Source of the DNA: Euglena gracilis
Lineage: Eukaryota > Euglenida > Euglenophyceae > Euglenales
Direction of reading: 5' to 3'
DNA length: 64,000 bases
Assembly (NCBI GenBank): GCA_039621445.1
Contig: CP154957.1
Span: forward strand, 31,638,399 to 31,702,398
A model generated the notes under the pieces. It was not told where the DNA came from. It saw only the letters and a program-made list of their open reading frames with translations, and ran no database searches. The first letter of the stretch is position 1, and the number at the start of each line of letters is the position of its first letter. The position numbers and the translations under genes are program-made. Below are positions 1 through 9,488 of the stretch, piece by piece.

Positions 1-1005
1 TGACAGATTGCCAACTGAGATTGGTGAAAAGGGCTTTCCCAGGTTGCTTGCCCTGGGGGCCATGGCACAGGTGGTGGGGAAAGCTGAGGTGTGTTTTCAG
101 GCAAGTACCCCCCCTGAAGCCTACACAAAGTGATGTGACATTTGCAATTGCCAGGCTGACAAAGGATCCTGTGGAGACCATGGGAAAAGTAGACATTTCA
201 GAAGGTGAAAAGATTGATCATCATTGCACATTGTCATTGATGACATCTGAGATTACAATTACAGGTCCTGGTGCTGAGCCGTGAGGCACGTACTTCGAGA
301 ACTTCCAGGTGGAGCATCGAGATGAGCCGTGAGGCACGTACTGGAGAACGAGATGGTGGTCATTTGTGGTTTTGGTGGTCAATTGCTGTAGCTGACATTA
401 CATTACATTGGCATCATCGCTGGGTTGTGAGTTCACCTACCGTTTACGAAAAAACTCTCGCCGTGTCGTTTGGCAATTGGTGCTGCCATGTGCTGGTGTT
501 CTGCGGCAGTAAGTGGTTACTTTCATCCGTTTTACTTTGTCTTCGTCTTCTTCTTGTCGTGTTCCAAGTGGCCCATCAAGATGTTCAACGTGGGATAAGG
601 GTCTGTCCGCTGTAGCTGCGAATGCTGGGTAAATTGTGGACAATTTTTCTGAGGGGGGGGGGGAGCGGACAGCAAAAGATTCCAGAATCTGTGATTGCAA
701 TCTTAAATTATGCATGGCCAGAAAAGAGATTCCTGCAAGTGAAATTCTTCTTTGTGTTTTTCACAGTGGTATGGCAAACAGTGCATCACTTTGCAGCAGT
801 TGTATCTGGCAAGTTCTTGGATTGCTGTGTTGGGAAGTCTGGAAGGGATTTGGAAAAGTCAAGTTCAAAGTTCAAGTTTGACAGATTGCCAACTGAGATT
901 GGGGAAAAGGGCTTTCCCAGGTTGCTTGCCCTGGGGGCCATGGCACAGGTGGTGGGGAAAGCTGAGTTGTGTTTTCAGGCAAGTACCCCCCCCCTGAAGC
1001 CTACA
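1..1005. mobile_element. Candidate short LTR-flanked insertion (left LTR at window edge)
   Basis: Positions 1-125 and 879-1005 are near-identical direct repeats. Both begin TGACAGATTG and end GAAGCCTACA, so each has TG..CA termini like an LTR. They enclose about 750 bp without a convincing gene. The second copy runs directly into an open gag frame (from 998) that has no natural start there, so the segment may have inserted near the 5' end of gag. The left repeat begins exactly at the window edge, so its true length and any target-site duplication cannot be seen. The A-loop hairpins found throughout the following element are absent here. An internal repeat GAGCCGTGAGGCACGTACT occurs at about 278 and 323. 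Confidence 0.45.
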
Positions 1006-2335
1006 CCGTTACCGCAAACGCATTAGGCATTTGGAGACTGAGGTTGACCGTATTTGCGGCCAACTCCAGTTGGTTGAACATTTGGAAGAAACGGTGCATG
1101 AATTGTCCGCGAGTTTGGATAAAGTGTCCACTCCGGTACCGGTGCCACCACCCACAGCGGTAAGCGCTGCGGTTGGTATTCCAAATGTCCCGGAATCGCG
1201 TTCTCAAATTACCATTTCTGGAGTAGCAATCCCTACATCCACCGCGAATTTGGTACAACCACCCGCGAAAACGCGAATTGTACCACCTTTGCATTTGCCC
1301 ACACCACAAACCCACCTTTCACAGGACATTTCCGATGAGGAAATTGATCCACCGCTCGAAAATTCGAGTCTCCACCAAGACATTCAACATTCCAACCTTG
1401 TACGAGGAATGAGCCAACACCCCACACCTGGTATTGGTCATGTGTCGCATTCGCGATCATACCAACCACCAACGGGTTCTGGATTACCAGATCACCCATC
1501 GGGTTTTCGGCGGGAATCCCGCCCTACCGGGAGAATCTCACCACATTTTTCGCAATACCCGCAGGAAAATCCTGCTACCCTTACATTTGGTGCAAGAAAT
1601 TCTGCGCGGGGTACACATGGAGCGGAAAGTCCGCGAAACGCGTTTGGTGTTAAGAATTACCCGGACCCAAACGCCTGGAATACCACCGAGGGTCAGCGGG
1701 TTACTCAGAGAGACTTCAAGGGCACCATCGCAATCGCGAACAAGGTGAAGCGCCAATGGGACGGGGATCCAACCACATGGAGACAATTTTTTCGGGACTG
1801 GGAGTACTACTGGGCACTAAAGGGACCCACCCAGGACCCGAATCCCGAGGTAGTCAAGATGGAATTCATCGATTGCCTACCGAGGGAGGAGCAAGAACGG
1901 GCACACAATCTGGTGATACGTAATGGCGTATCATTCGATGATCTGGTTGAGCAATACGCTTCAACCAATTCAAGTTTGGTCACCAGGATTACCCTGGAGA
2001 AGAAATGGCGACAATGCGCGCCATCGGATCGCAAATGGAAATCCATTGACCTTTGGTATGCCAAATGGTTAGCACTTGCTTTCGAAGTTGATGAACTTAG
2101 CGAGAAGCAAATGCGCGAACAATTCGATGCGGTTTTGTTGCGTTTCACACCATCCCTCGTGAAGGATATCCATCGCAAGGAGTTGGCAGGGCATGATATG
2201 ACTCTTGCCCAACGTTGGAATTATGTGTCAAAGCAACTCAAGCTCACACAAGTTTTGGGACAAATACAGTCCGCTTTCCAAACGCATCCCACCGCGGGAA
2301 TCCCTGCGGGTGCGGTTAATGCGTTGCAAAAATAA
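998..2335 (+). CDS. gag: Gag capsid-like ORF, upstream of an in-frame TAA
   Basis: The frame is open from 998, just after a TGA at 995, to a TAA at 2333. The N-terminal part (HLETEVDRICGQLQ...) looks like a coiled coil, followed by a Pro/Ser-rich linker. The capsid-like core is at about 1700-2290 and includes WRQFFRDWEYYW and LWYAKWLALAFE, the Trp-rich helical pattern of retrotransposon Gag. There is no clear ATG: the frame enters directly from the repeat ending at 1005, so the true N-terminus is probably missing. After the TAA the same frame continues into a zinc knuckle, so Gag as written stops between capsid and nucleocapsid. Short hairpins are visible inside, for example at 1510-1522. Confidence 0.7.
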   Translation, partial: SLHRYRKRIRHLETEVDRICGQLQLVEHLEETVHELSASLDKVSTPVPVPPPTAVSAAVGIPNVPESRSQITISGVAIPTSTANLVQPPAKTRIVPPLHLPTPQTHLSQDISDEEIDPPLENSSLHQDIQHSNLVRGMSQHPTPGIGHVSHSRSYQPPTGSGLPDHPSGFRRESRPTGRISPHFSQYPQENPATLTFGARNSARGTHGAESPRNAFGVKNYPDPNAWNTTEGQRVTQRDFKGTIAIANKVKRQWDGDPTTWRQFFRDWEYYWALKGPTQDPNPEVVKMEFIDCLPREEQERAHNLVIRNGVSFDDLVEQYASTNSSLVTRITLEKKWRQCAPSDRKWKSIDLWYAKWLALAFEVDELSEKQMREQFDAVLLRFTPSLVKDIHRKELAGHDMTLAQRWNYVSKQLKLTQVLGQIQSAFQTHPTAGIPAGAVNALQK

Positions 2336-3190
2336 CCCCTGTCGCCGAGATCACCCACCACGAGACCGAAAACGCGGAATCAGCGTTCTTCGGACCAAGG
2401 CACGGATAAACTGTGCTTTTTGTGCAACAAATCTGGTCACATGTCTCGGGAATGCCTGAATCCCGATGCGCGAAAGCGTATTGGAAGCCCAAGGGGCTCG
2501 ACCTCCTCACAGGGATCGGGTTCCTTGGCGTTCTCACGTCAATCGGGAGGTTCACGTTCTTCGGAGAACCGCTTTAGCGGTAGTAGGCCCAAGTCACCAT
2601 CGCGTGCTGGTCGGAAAACCCGTCCTTCTCGCGGTCGTTCACCTGGTCCCCCTACCCGAAAACTGGATTTCAATCGCGACTCTTCACGATCTCGTTCGCG
2701 AAGTGGATCATCCTTTTCGCGCGAGTCTTCGGGGAAACCCCGGTTCACCGGTCATGGTCGACGGGAAACCCGTTCACCACGACGGTTTGACGGAAGAACG
2801 GAATACCGTTCCCCCCGTTATGCGGAATCCCGCCACAAATCCCGTTGCTAACTTTGCGGTTCCAAAGGTCATCACCCATCCAAGTGTCCCAGATCTCGTT
2901 CCCTCCGGCCCGGCTACGGAAATCGCGGTAAGCGCCGCGAGGACCGTGGTAACTCCTCCAACCGGCAAAATGTCGGTTTCAAGATTTCTTGTTTGGAGGA
3001 GGACACCCCGGCTTCGGGCAGGGAGGGGGATGAGACCTCGGACGGATATTTTAATGAGGCCCGAATGGCGGTGCGCTCATTGAATTCCATCTGTTCCACC
3101 AAAAAGTCCGTTGCCGGCTATGCGGCCGGTTAGGACTTGGAGTAGGGGAGCCCGAGGTCCGAGGGCACGGACCTCTGGGCTGATGAACAG
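2336..3190 (+). CDS. gag: Nucleocapsid region with two CCHC knuckles, the second interrupted by TAA
   Basis: The frame is the same as the upstream capsid. The first knuckle is Cys2414, Cys2423, His2438, Cys2453 (CFLCNKSGHMSREC, CX2CX4HX4C). An Arg/Ser-rich stretch follows to 2842. The second knuckle is Cys2846, Cys2855, His2870, Cys2885 with exactly the same spacing, but the residue after its first Cys is a TAA (2849-2851). The frame then stays open through an acidic/basic linker with TAG at 3131 and 3143 before joining the protease frame without a shift. Knuckles of this kind bind genomic RNA in retroelement particles. Conservation on both sides of the stops argues that they are recent, suppressed or reassigned. 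Confidence 0.65.
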
Positions 3191-4633
3191 ATGGAGGTAA
3201 GACCTGATCAACCTTGCCCCCCCTGCCCATCCGCCTTTACGGTCGGTACCCGGAATTATTTCGGGTCCCCTACCCCCCACTCCACATTTCCGCTCGGAAA
3301 GCTGAGCAAAGTAGGAAAGGGTTCATGGGAAAGCTGGCATGCAAACTTATTTCCGCCAGACCCTTCACTTTGCGTACCACCAATGGAATTACTCGTCCAA
3401 GCGGAAATCCGCATTCAAAATTTCTCCACCAAAGTTAAAATTTTAATTGACACTGGTTGTCGCATTGCACTGCTCTTTCGGTTGGGGTTGATACCGACCC
3501 CTCTCTTGGTAAGTGCCAAGAAACCGATCAAAATTACAACCGCGGATAACACCCCCATGTGCGGTGGTGATTTGGGATGTGTGCTCGAGATACTCTTGCC
3601 CATCATACCCAAGCATCACTCACATCCCCCACAATTACAACATTTCACCAATATTTGGGGTTACGAGTCCGGAATTCACGGGTCTGACGTAATTTTGGGA
3701 TACCCATTTTTACGCCAGTACCAATTGGTTGTGGATTGCCACTCCCACGGTTTACGCACAGCACCCACCACTTCAATGCCACCCAAACCACCATCACCGT
3801 TGGCGTCCACCATGACGACCACCACTTTTTCAACACCGTTACCCACAATGGCAACACCGTTATCCACCACACCAACAACCGTTTTCCACACCCGGGGTAC
3901 GGAGAAAGCCTCCCCCCTACCCAATGACACACCTACATGCGTTCCACATGAGGTAGGGCAAGCGAGTAGCGGTACCCTCGCCGTTTCACTGGGTTACAAG
4001 ACGAAAGCCCAAAGGCCTGAAGTAATTACGGTGTCGAGTAGTCGCCCAGCCACACCACCACTACGTTTCCGACCAGTTGTGCCGAATCCAGGCACACCTG
4101 TACAAGACTCACCGGCTAATGCCATCGACACCAACTTACACGCACACCCGTCACACCACCACACTTCCTTCCAATGTGTTCACTGCAGGAGAATTTCCAC
4201 CCAATCGGATTTCGATTGTGGATGTTTAGTTCAAAATCCGACACTAATCGCTATTCCGAAAACGGAATCCACACCACGGGATGCACTTGGTTGTAGCCCG
4301 CAATGCGCGGAGATACACCGAGTACTCCAACAACGCGGATTAACCTCGTTGTTTAGAAACGCGAAAAGCGTCATTCCTAATCACCATCCCGATCACACTT
4401 GGTATGAATATGATGCGGAATGGGGAAAACCCCAACCTGTCCAAACTCCCTTGGGATTAACCCTTGAGGTAGTGGAAGACAGCCCGCATGTTTGTGGATC
4501 CATTGATTGTGTTTCTTCCCTTCAACCCGGAAATCGGGTGCATGAATACGCGAAACGCGCATGGAATGCTTTGCAATTTTGGTCAATATCGCATTTTGGA
4601 ACGATGGTTTTCCAAAATCGCGACATTGGCTGA
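3191..4633 (+). CDS. pol (PR): Retropepsin-like protease and linker
   Basis: The frame continues that of gag. The aspartic protease active site is ILIDTG at 3440-3457, followed by Cys where Ala or Ser is usual. A distal DVILGYPFL motif at about 3685-3712 matches the ILG(x)2FL element near the retropepsin C-terminus. The remainder is a long Thr/Pro-rich linker and a Cys/His-containing stretch (CVHCRRISTQSDFDCGC at about 4171-4221). The ORF ends at a TGA (4631), but homology appears to move one frame forward at about 4565, so this stop is probably downstream of a frameshift and is not the biological end. No separate start is expected, since PR is normally made as part of Gag-Pol. Confidence 0.65.
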   Translation: MEVRPDQPCPPCPSAFTVGTRNYFGSPTPHSTFPLGKLSKVGKGSWESWHANLFPPDPSLCVPPMELLVQAEIRIQNFSTKVKILIDTGCRIALLFRLGLIPTPLLVSAKKPIKITTADNTPMCGGDLGCVLEILLPIIPKHHSHPPQLQHFTNIWGYESGIHGSDVILGYPFLRQYQLVVDCHSHGLRTAPTTSMPPKPPSPLASTMTTTTFSTPLPTMATPLSTTPTTVFHTRGTEKASPLPNDTPTCVPHEVGQASSGTLAVSLGYKTKAQRPEVITVSSSRPATPPLRFRPVVPNPGTPVQDSPANAIDTNLHAHPSHHHTSFQCVHCRRISTQSDFDCGCLVQNPTLIAIPKTESTPRDALGCSPQCAEIHRVLQQRGLTSLFRNAKSVIPNHHPDHTWYEYDAEWGKPQPVQTPLGLTLEVVEDSPHVCGSIDCVSSLQPGNRVHEYAKRAWNALQFWSISHFGTMVFQNRDIG

Positions 4634-6520
4634 TTCCTTTGATTTGGCATTGGAAACTGATGCCTTTCATCCAATGCACATGCCCGTTTGCCACGTCATT
4701 GGTCACAACACTCCAACGCATTTGTGATACGGTGTTATGGATGCACCCTCCCCCAAAACTTATCGAATGTGCGGTAGAGAAAATTCTGCGGGATGAAGCC
4801 CGTGGAGTTATTCTCATACCCATCATTCCGGAAGCGGAATGGTTCACCCAACTATCGTATGTATGTTTTCATTGGTGGGATTTACCCACTAATGTACCTA
4901 TTTTTGAGGATTTTTGTGGTAAAATATTACCACCCTTGCAAGAAATCATTTTTCGCGTATGTTTCTTCGATGCATTCGGAATGTCCGAATTCGCGGTGCC
5001 GAGGAAACTCGGTAGCCCCCGGGATACCCCGGTGGTTTCTGCCGTCATCGAGAGTGCAGGTCAGCATCCTAAGTCAGCTGAATTCTGTTCGCGGATTACC
5101 CGCGAATTTCACGGTGTGCTGGAAAATCCAGTATACGCGTGCGACATCGACCCCGCGATACGCGGTCCGTTCGGTGTTTGTAAGATTGAGCTTAAGGAAC
5201 GAGCTAAGCCGATGCACCGGAAATTTTTTCGTTGTTCGGGAGAACGCGAACAAGCTCTCAATGAAATGATTGAGAAGCTTATTCAGCGCAAGTGGATCGT
5301 ACCCTTGAAAAGCGAGTGGACGTCCCAGGCATTTGTCATACCTAAACCCCCAGACCCCTCAGGTCAGAAGAAATGGAGACTGGTGCTGGATTACCCGTAC
5401 CTGAACTCCCAGACAAGGGATGATCCCTTCCCGCTCCCCCTGATCGAGGATTTGATCACCAAACAATCGGAAAACCGGTTGTGGTCAATTTTCGATCTGG
5501 AGGACGGTTTTCAACAAATGCACTTGCATCCTGACTCCCAACCATACACGGCATTCGTGACATCCAAGGGTGTGTACCAATGGACGGTACTCCCCATGGG
5601 TGTTAAGAATGGCCCAGCCATGTTTCAGCGCATGATTTAATGGATTCTACACGATTTACCGTTTGCCATTGTGTACATTGATGATGTGCTGGTGGGAACA
5701 CCACCACCATCCGTAAAATCGAGCGAGGATATCCTCGACACACACTTTCACCATGTTTGCGCGGTATTAACCGCTTTTCAAAAACATGTGCTTTTTGCGA
5801 AAGGCGCAAAAATGCATTTTTTTCGCGAATTTATAAAATTTTGCGGTCACATCCTCAGCAATGGACAGCGGAAAGCCGCTCCGAGTAAACTCGAAGCCAT
5901 TAAGAAATGGACCCCTGAGGTAATCAAAACGATTACTCACCTCAAAGGATTTTTGGGATTAGCCCAATACTACGCGATATATATGAGGGACTTCGCAAAA
6001 ATCGCGGTGCCCCTCACCAAACAGCTCAAAAACCGGGCTGTTGACAACACCAAAGTCATTTGGGATGACCAAATGCGCGAGGCCCTTGAGAAAATCAAGT
6101 TTTTGCTTTTGGAGAATGTTGTCCTCGAAATCGCGGACCCGTACAAACCATATGTCCTGGAAGTCGACAGCAGCGATTACGCTGTTGGCGGAGTTCTTAG
6201 CCAGCAAAACGTGGCGAATGAGCTCCGACCTGTGGCTTTCTTCAGCAGAAAGTTACAGGGCGACGACGGAAAAGATCAAGTCAAATGGAGTATACGCGAG
6301 AAGGAAACCTACGCAATCGTGCTTATACTCCAGAAATTTCGCAGCTGGATAGCCAGCAGCCACATCCAGATCCTCGTCAAGACCGATCATGAGAGTCTCC
6401 AACACTGGTACACCGAGGATTTGAACAAGGTCATGTCATCGGTCGGAAGGCGATGCAGATGGCATGAGTTCTTGAGTCAATTCAACCTTGTGGTTATTTT
6501 CAACCTTGTGGTTCATACAC
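4561..6520 (+). CDS. pol (RT-RH): Connector, reverse transcriptase and RNase H (in-frame TAA at 5638)
   Basis: The frame is 4561-6516 with one internal TAA. The N-terminal connector includes WMHPPPKLIECAVEKILRD and GVILIPIIPEAEW. RT motifs follow in order: RLVLDYPYLN, FDLEDGFQQMHLHPD (catalytic Asp), VLPMGVKNGPAMFQRMI, then the TAA, then WILHDLPFAIVYIDDVLVG. The YIDD box is at 5674-5685, only 11 codons after the stop, so the stop lies inside the RT palm. RNase H carries its acidic residues in YVLEVDSSDYAVGG, REKETYAIV, VKTDHESL and, after a shift at about 6520, ADPLSR. An 18-bp tandem duplication (6481-6498 and 6499-6516) repeats FNLVV. Together these enzymes copy element RNA into DNA. Confidence 0.85.
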
Positions 6521-7796
6521 AAAAGCAGCGGATCCGCTCAGTCGTGCCCCTTGGTATTACCCTGGGAACCCGGATGAGGGAGACGCGACTTTTCATGGAA
6601 GTCAGGAAGCTGACGAATACGCACGTCGAAACGACGCTGCGGAAAAACTTTTGGATTCTTTTCCCGTTTCACAACTATTCCTGGTCGCACCAGTGCGCGA
6701 AAGGCGCCGACGTGGAAGCACGTCCGGACCCCGGCGTATTACGCGCACGAAGTCCCCTTCCCCATTGTTCTTTCGCGAATGGGATTATAGTCGTGATCCG
6801 GTGTATGCAACCATAGTCACCAGACTTCGTAATGGCGAAGTGCTGGAGAATTACACTCTTTCACCTTTACGGTTGGTTTTTCGCAATCAATCGGGTTACA
6901 AATATTGTATCCCCCAGGACCTGGTTGATGATGTGATTTTGTGCTACCACATCCACGGTCACCCTGGGGCCCCCAAACTTCTTTCGTTGGTGGGCCGCAG
7001 GTACTGCACAACCCTGAGCGAAAAAGAGCTCTACTCACGCTGTTTGCGAATAGCGCAACGGTGTCAAATTTGTCAAGCGGTAAAACCCCGCAGAGGTACC
7101 CCCCCTGGTACGATGGACTTTTTGCCCGTACCCCCTGACATTTTTACACCCCTCTGCACGGATTTTCTGGAATTAGAACCGTGCAAAGGAACAGACGACA
7201 AAATTTACGATTACGTTTTTGTTGTCATCTGCAGGCTGAGTGGGTACATTGTAGCCGTTCCATGCCAGAAGTCAGGGTTGACTGCCCAAAGGTTGGCAAC
7301 TATATTTTTGGAGAAAGGCATCTGCTTAATGGGTTTACCGAATGAAATCGTGAGTGATCAAGACCATTTGATTTCTTCAAGGGTTTTCACCACTTTGTGC
7401 GGTTTACTCGGAATTGAGCAGCATTTTTCCATTATATACCGACCCAAAGGCAATGGTAGAGCCGAGGCAGCCATGAAATCCATCGTGAATATGCTTCGCC
7501 TTTCACTGGCTGACTCGCGCAGCAACTGGCTATCAGTGCTACCATGGTCTTTGTTTTATATCAATACCCTACCAGGGTTGGTTTTACCTCACTCCCCCTA
7601 TAAATTAGTTTTCGGACGGGACCCTCCGGCCATAGGGGATGTCCCTTCGGAGAGACCAGCCCGAACGAGTGTCAGTTGCGAGACCTGGTTTGCGGAAGTA
7701 GAAGATCTACGTTCTGCAGTCCAGAAGCGCGTCACTGAAATTCGTGCAACCAAACGGAAATCGTTTTTTGCAGAATTTCAAGTCACCTGTGTATAG
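6519..7796 (+). CDS. pol (INT): Integrase (HHCC zinc finger and DDX35E core)
   Basis: The frame changes from that of RT to this one at about 6520, where ADPLSRAPWYYPGN begins. The N-terminal zinc-binding pattern is CYHIHGHPG with RCQICQ. The catalytic core has Asp at 7161 (CTDFLEL), Asp at 7356 (SDQDHL) and Glu at 7464 (GNGRAEAAMKSI). The second Asp and the Glu are 35 residues apart, the canonical DDX35E of retroviral-type integrases. All catalytic residues are intact. The frame ends at a TAG (7794) while the chromodomain frame begins about 50 bp earlier across a T6 run, so one indel separates the two parts. Confidence 0.88.
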   Translation, partial: TKAADPLSRAPWYYPGNPDEGDATFHGSQEADEYARRNDAAEKLLDSFPVSQLFLVAPVRERRRRGSTSGPRRITRTKSPSPLFFREWDYSRDPVYATIVTRLRNGEVLENYTLSPLRLVFRNQSGYKYCIPQDLVDDVILCYHIHGHPGAPKLLSLVGRRYCTTLSEKELYSRCLRIAQRCQICQAVKPRRGTPPGTMDFLPVPPDIFTPLCTDFLELEPCKGTDDKIYDYVFVVICRLSGYIVAVPCQKSGLTAQRLATIFLEKGICLMGLPNEIVSDQDHLISSRVFTTLCGLLGIEQHFSIIYRPKGNGRAEAAMKSIVNMLRLSLADSRSNWLSVLPWSLFYINTLPGLVLPHSPYKLVFGRDPPAIGDVPSERPARTSVSCETWFAEVEDLRSAVQKRVTEIRATKRKSFFAEFQVTCV

Positions 7797-8235
7797 TCCC
7801 GGTGACCGCGTGTGGGTGCGGAATAGCCGTACTCGCATGCAGTCTTCCAAGCTGGACCCCCTCTGGCTCGGCCCCTGTGAAATCCTAGAAAGACTGGGTA
7901 CCAGCGGGCGTTACAAGGTCACATTACCGAATGGTGTTGAGGACGTTCATATGGACGACTTCAAACCATACCTGTCGCCACCGGATGGGAAACCCATCCC
8001 GTGTCTGCACTTCAAACCCCGTTCCAGATTACCTGAGACGGACGACTTTGTAGTCGATAAAATTATCGATCCCAAAATCGACAAAGGTATGCACCTTTGG
8101 AAGGTCCGCTGGAAAGGGTATGGGCCCGAGGAGGACACTTGGGAGCCAGCTACCAGTTTTGTTGGGTATGTCCAGCATGATTGGAAGCTGTGGAACAAGA
8201 AGCATAACATTGACGTTTCCATGACAAGTTTTTGA
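7744..8235 (+). CDS. pol (CHD): Integrase C-terminus with chromodomain
   Basis: SPVYSPGDRVWVRNSR is the SH3-like start of the integrase C-terminal domain (GD.VWV is typical). After a linker, DDFVVDKIIDPKIDKGM and LWKVRWKGYGPEEDTWEP (about 8041-8150) form a chromodomain with the expected aromatic residues. In chromoviruses this module tethers the integration complex to modified histones and so biases target choice. The ORF ends at a TGA (8233), which I take as the natural end of pol. The frame is +1 relative to the integrase core, and the shift lies in or near the T6 run at about 7764. Confidence 0.88.
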   Translation: MQPNGNRFLQNFKSPVYSPGDRVWVRNSRTRMQSSKLDPLWLGPCEILERLGTSGRYKVTLPNGVEDVHMDDFKPYLSPPDGKPIPCLHFKPRSRLPETDDFVVDKIIDPKIDKGMHLWKVRWKGYGPEEDTWEPATSFVGYVQHDWKLWNKKHNIDVSMTSF

Positions 8236-8396
8236 GACCGCACGGGAAACCCATGTTGTTTTCTCTTCTTTTTATCGTTGATTCTTATCATTCTTTCTTA
8301 CCGCAGTCTTTTTAGCAAACAATACTCAAGCGGTTACCCTTACCAACTTACAACCAACAACCCAACCCTCCCACTATACCGACCCCGGGCGGTATC
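8236..8396 (+). other. Spacer between pol and the next ORF
   Basis: This 160-bp stretch is T/C-rich and has no convincing coding frame. It ends with CCCCGGGCGGTATC immediately before the ATG at 8397. It could carry a second promoter, splice acceptor or reinitiation signal for the downstream ORFs, but no specific motif decides this. Confidence 0.4.
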
Positions 8397-9488
8397 ATGC
8401 TGCCCGGTGGAAGGGAGCCAGGCGGAGGACCGCCTTACCACCCCACCACTCACCCTCACACTGACCAGTATGCGTACCGATACGGTACGCAGCCACCTGC
8501 ACGGACTGCGGCTCAGGGAAACCCTGAGGCCAGCAGCAGTAGCAGGATGACCCCGATGTCCGCGGAAGCGCGGCCATCTCAGCCATCAGGCTCTCGTCGC
8601 CTCCCACCATATGCGGGTGTGATGATCCACCGCACGGCGGAGACGATGAACCGGGTTATGCGTATGAGCGCAAACCCGGCACCAGACCACCTCACCCAGG
8701 CATTGTGGGATGACCACTGCCGTAAAATTTTGACCATCGCGAACACCCCTCCAGCCCTGTGGTGTATGTGCGCCCAGGCGACGATGACCGGTCTGGTGTA
8801 TTACACCGACCCGGACACGTCGGGATTCGCGGCGGATAATACCATGCGTGACCTGGGCGTGGAAGTCCCGCCACAGGTAGCAAGGTAGGTACCACCAGTT
8901 GGCACTTACACCGCACACTTTCGCGCTCACTCCCCCGGATTACCCGAGGAAGAGACAGTGGAAGCACCTGTCCGGAGTGAACACCCACGCGTGAAAGAAA
9001 GTATTTTCCGATCCCCTGAGCGCATGCCCCGGAGGGATTATCCTGCGCAGGAGCATGTGTCTCAGTACGCCGTCTCTGGGGATTACCCCCAGGAGGCACC
9101 AATGCCACGGGATCAGTACGTGTATCCACCTCAACCTCACCCAACCATACCTGACCCTGTGCCACGACGTCCTGTGGAGGGAAACCCTCACCCGACGTCT
9201 GACACTGCCCGAACCGCTCGTCCGCGGGAAGCCGCGGCAGCGCCTCGTGCGGCGCCAGTCCCTCCGATTCGGGATGAACCCGTTAACCCGTGGACTGGCC
9301 GGCCGTTCGAGTCCGAGGAGGAACGTCAACAGTATGAATATGCTGTGACGATCCAAAGACAAATCGCACGTCGTCCCCCTGTTTCCGCTGGCCAGGGATA
9401 CCCTGCCCTTGCGGAAATGACGAGAGAAGAGCGCCAGCAGTATGATGCTGCTGTGTCGGCTCTCACAGGAGTCCCAGCTCCATCATGA
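8397..9488 (+). CDS. Post-pol ORF A: Pro/Gln-rich protein, unrecognised
   Basis: The ORF starts at a good ATG (8397) and stays in one frame to a TGA at 9486, crossing one TAG at 8886. Both sides of the TAG read as similar, charged and Pro-rich protein (GVEVPPQVAR, stop, VPPVGTYTAHFRAHSPG). The N-terminal third is low-complexity (Pro, Gly, Tyr, Gln). The middle contains a possible globular segment around ALWDDHCRKILTIANTPP and ALWCMCAQATMTGLVYY. The C-terminal part repeats QQY motifs (EERQQYEYAV, EERQQYDAAV). No known family is recognised. It follows pol by 160 bp on the same strand and shares the A-loop hairpins (for example 8560-8573 and 9222-9237). A structural or accessory role is only a guess. 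Confidence 0.5.

Noticed and set aside
2466-3083. Overlapping plus-strand ORF in gag
   Set aside because: The other frame carries both zinc knuckles; this one is a shadow.
8278-8550. Frame after the pol TGA
   Set aside because: Low-quality composition, and the ATG at 8397 opens a better frame; the TGA is taken as the real end of pol.
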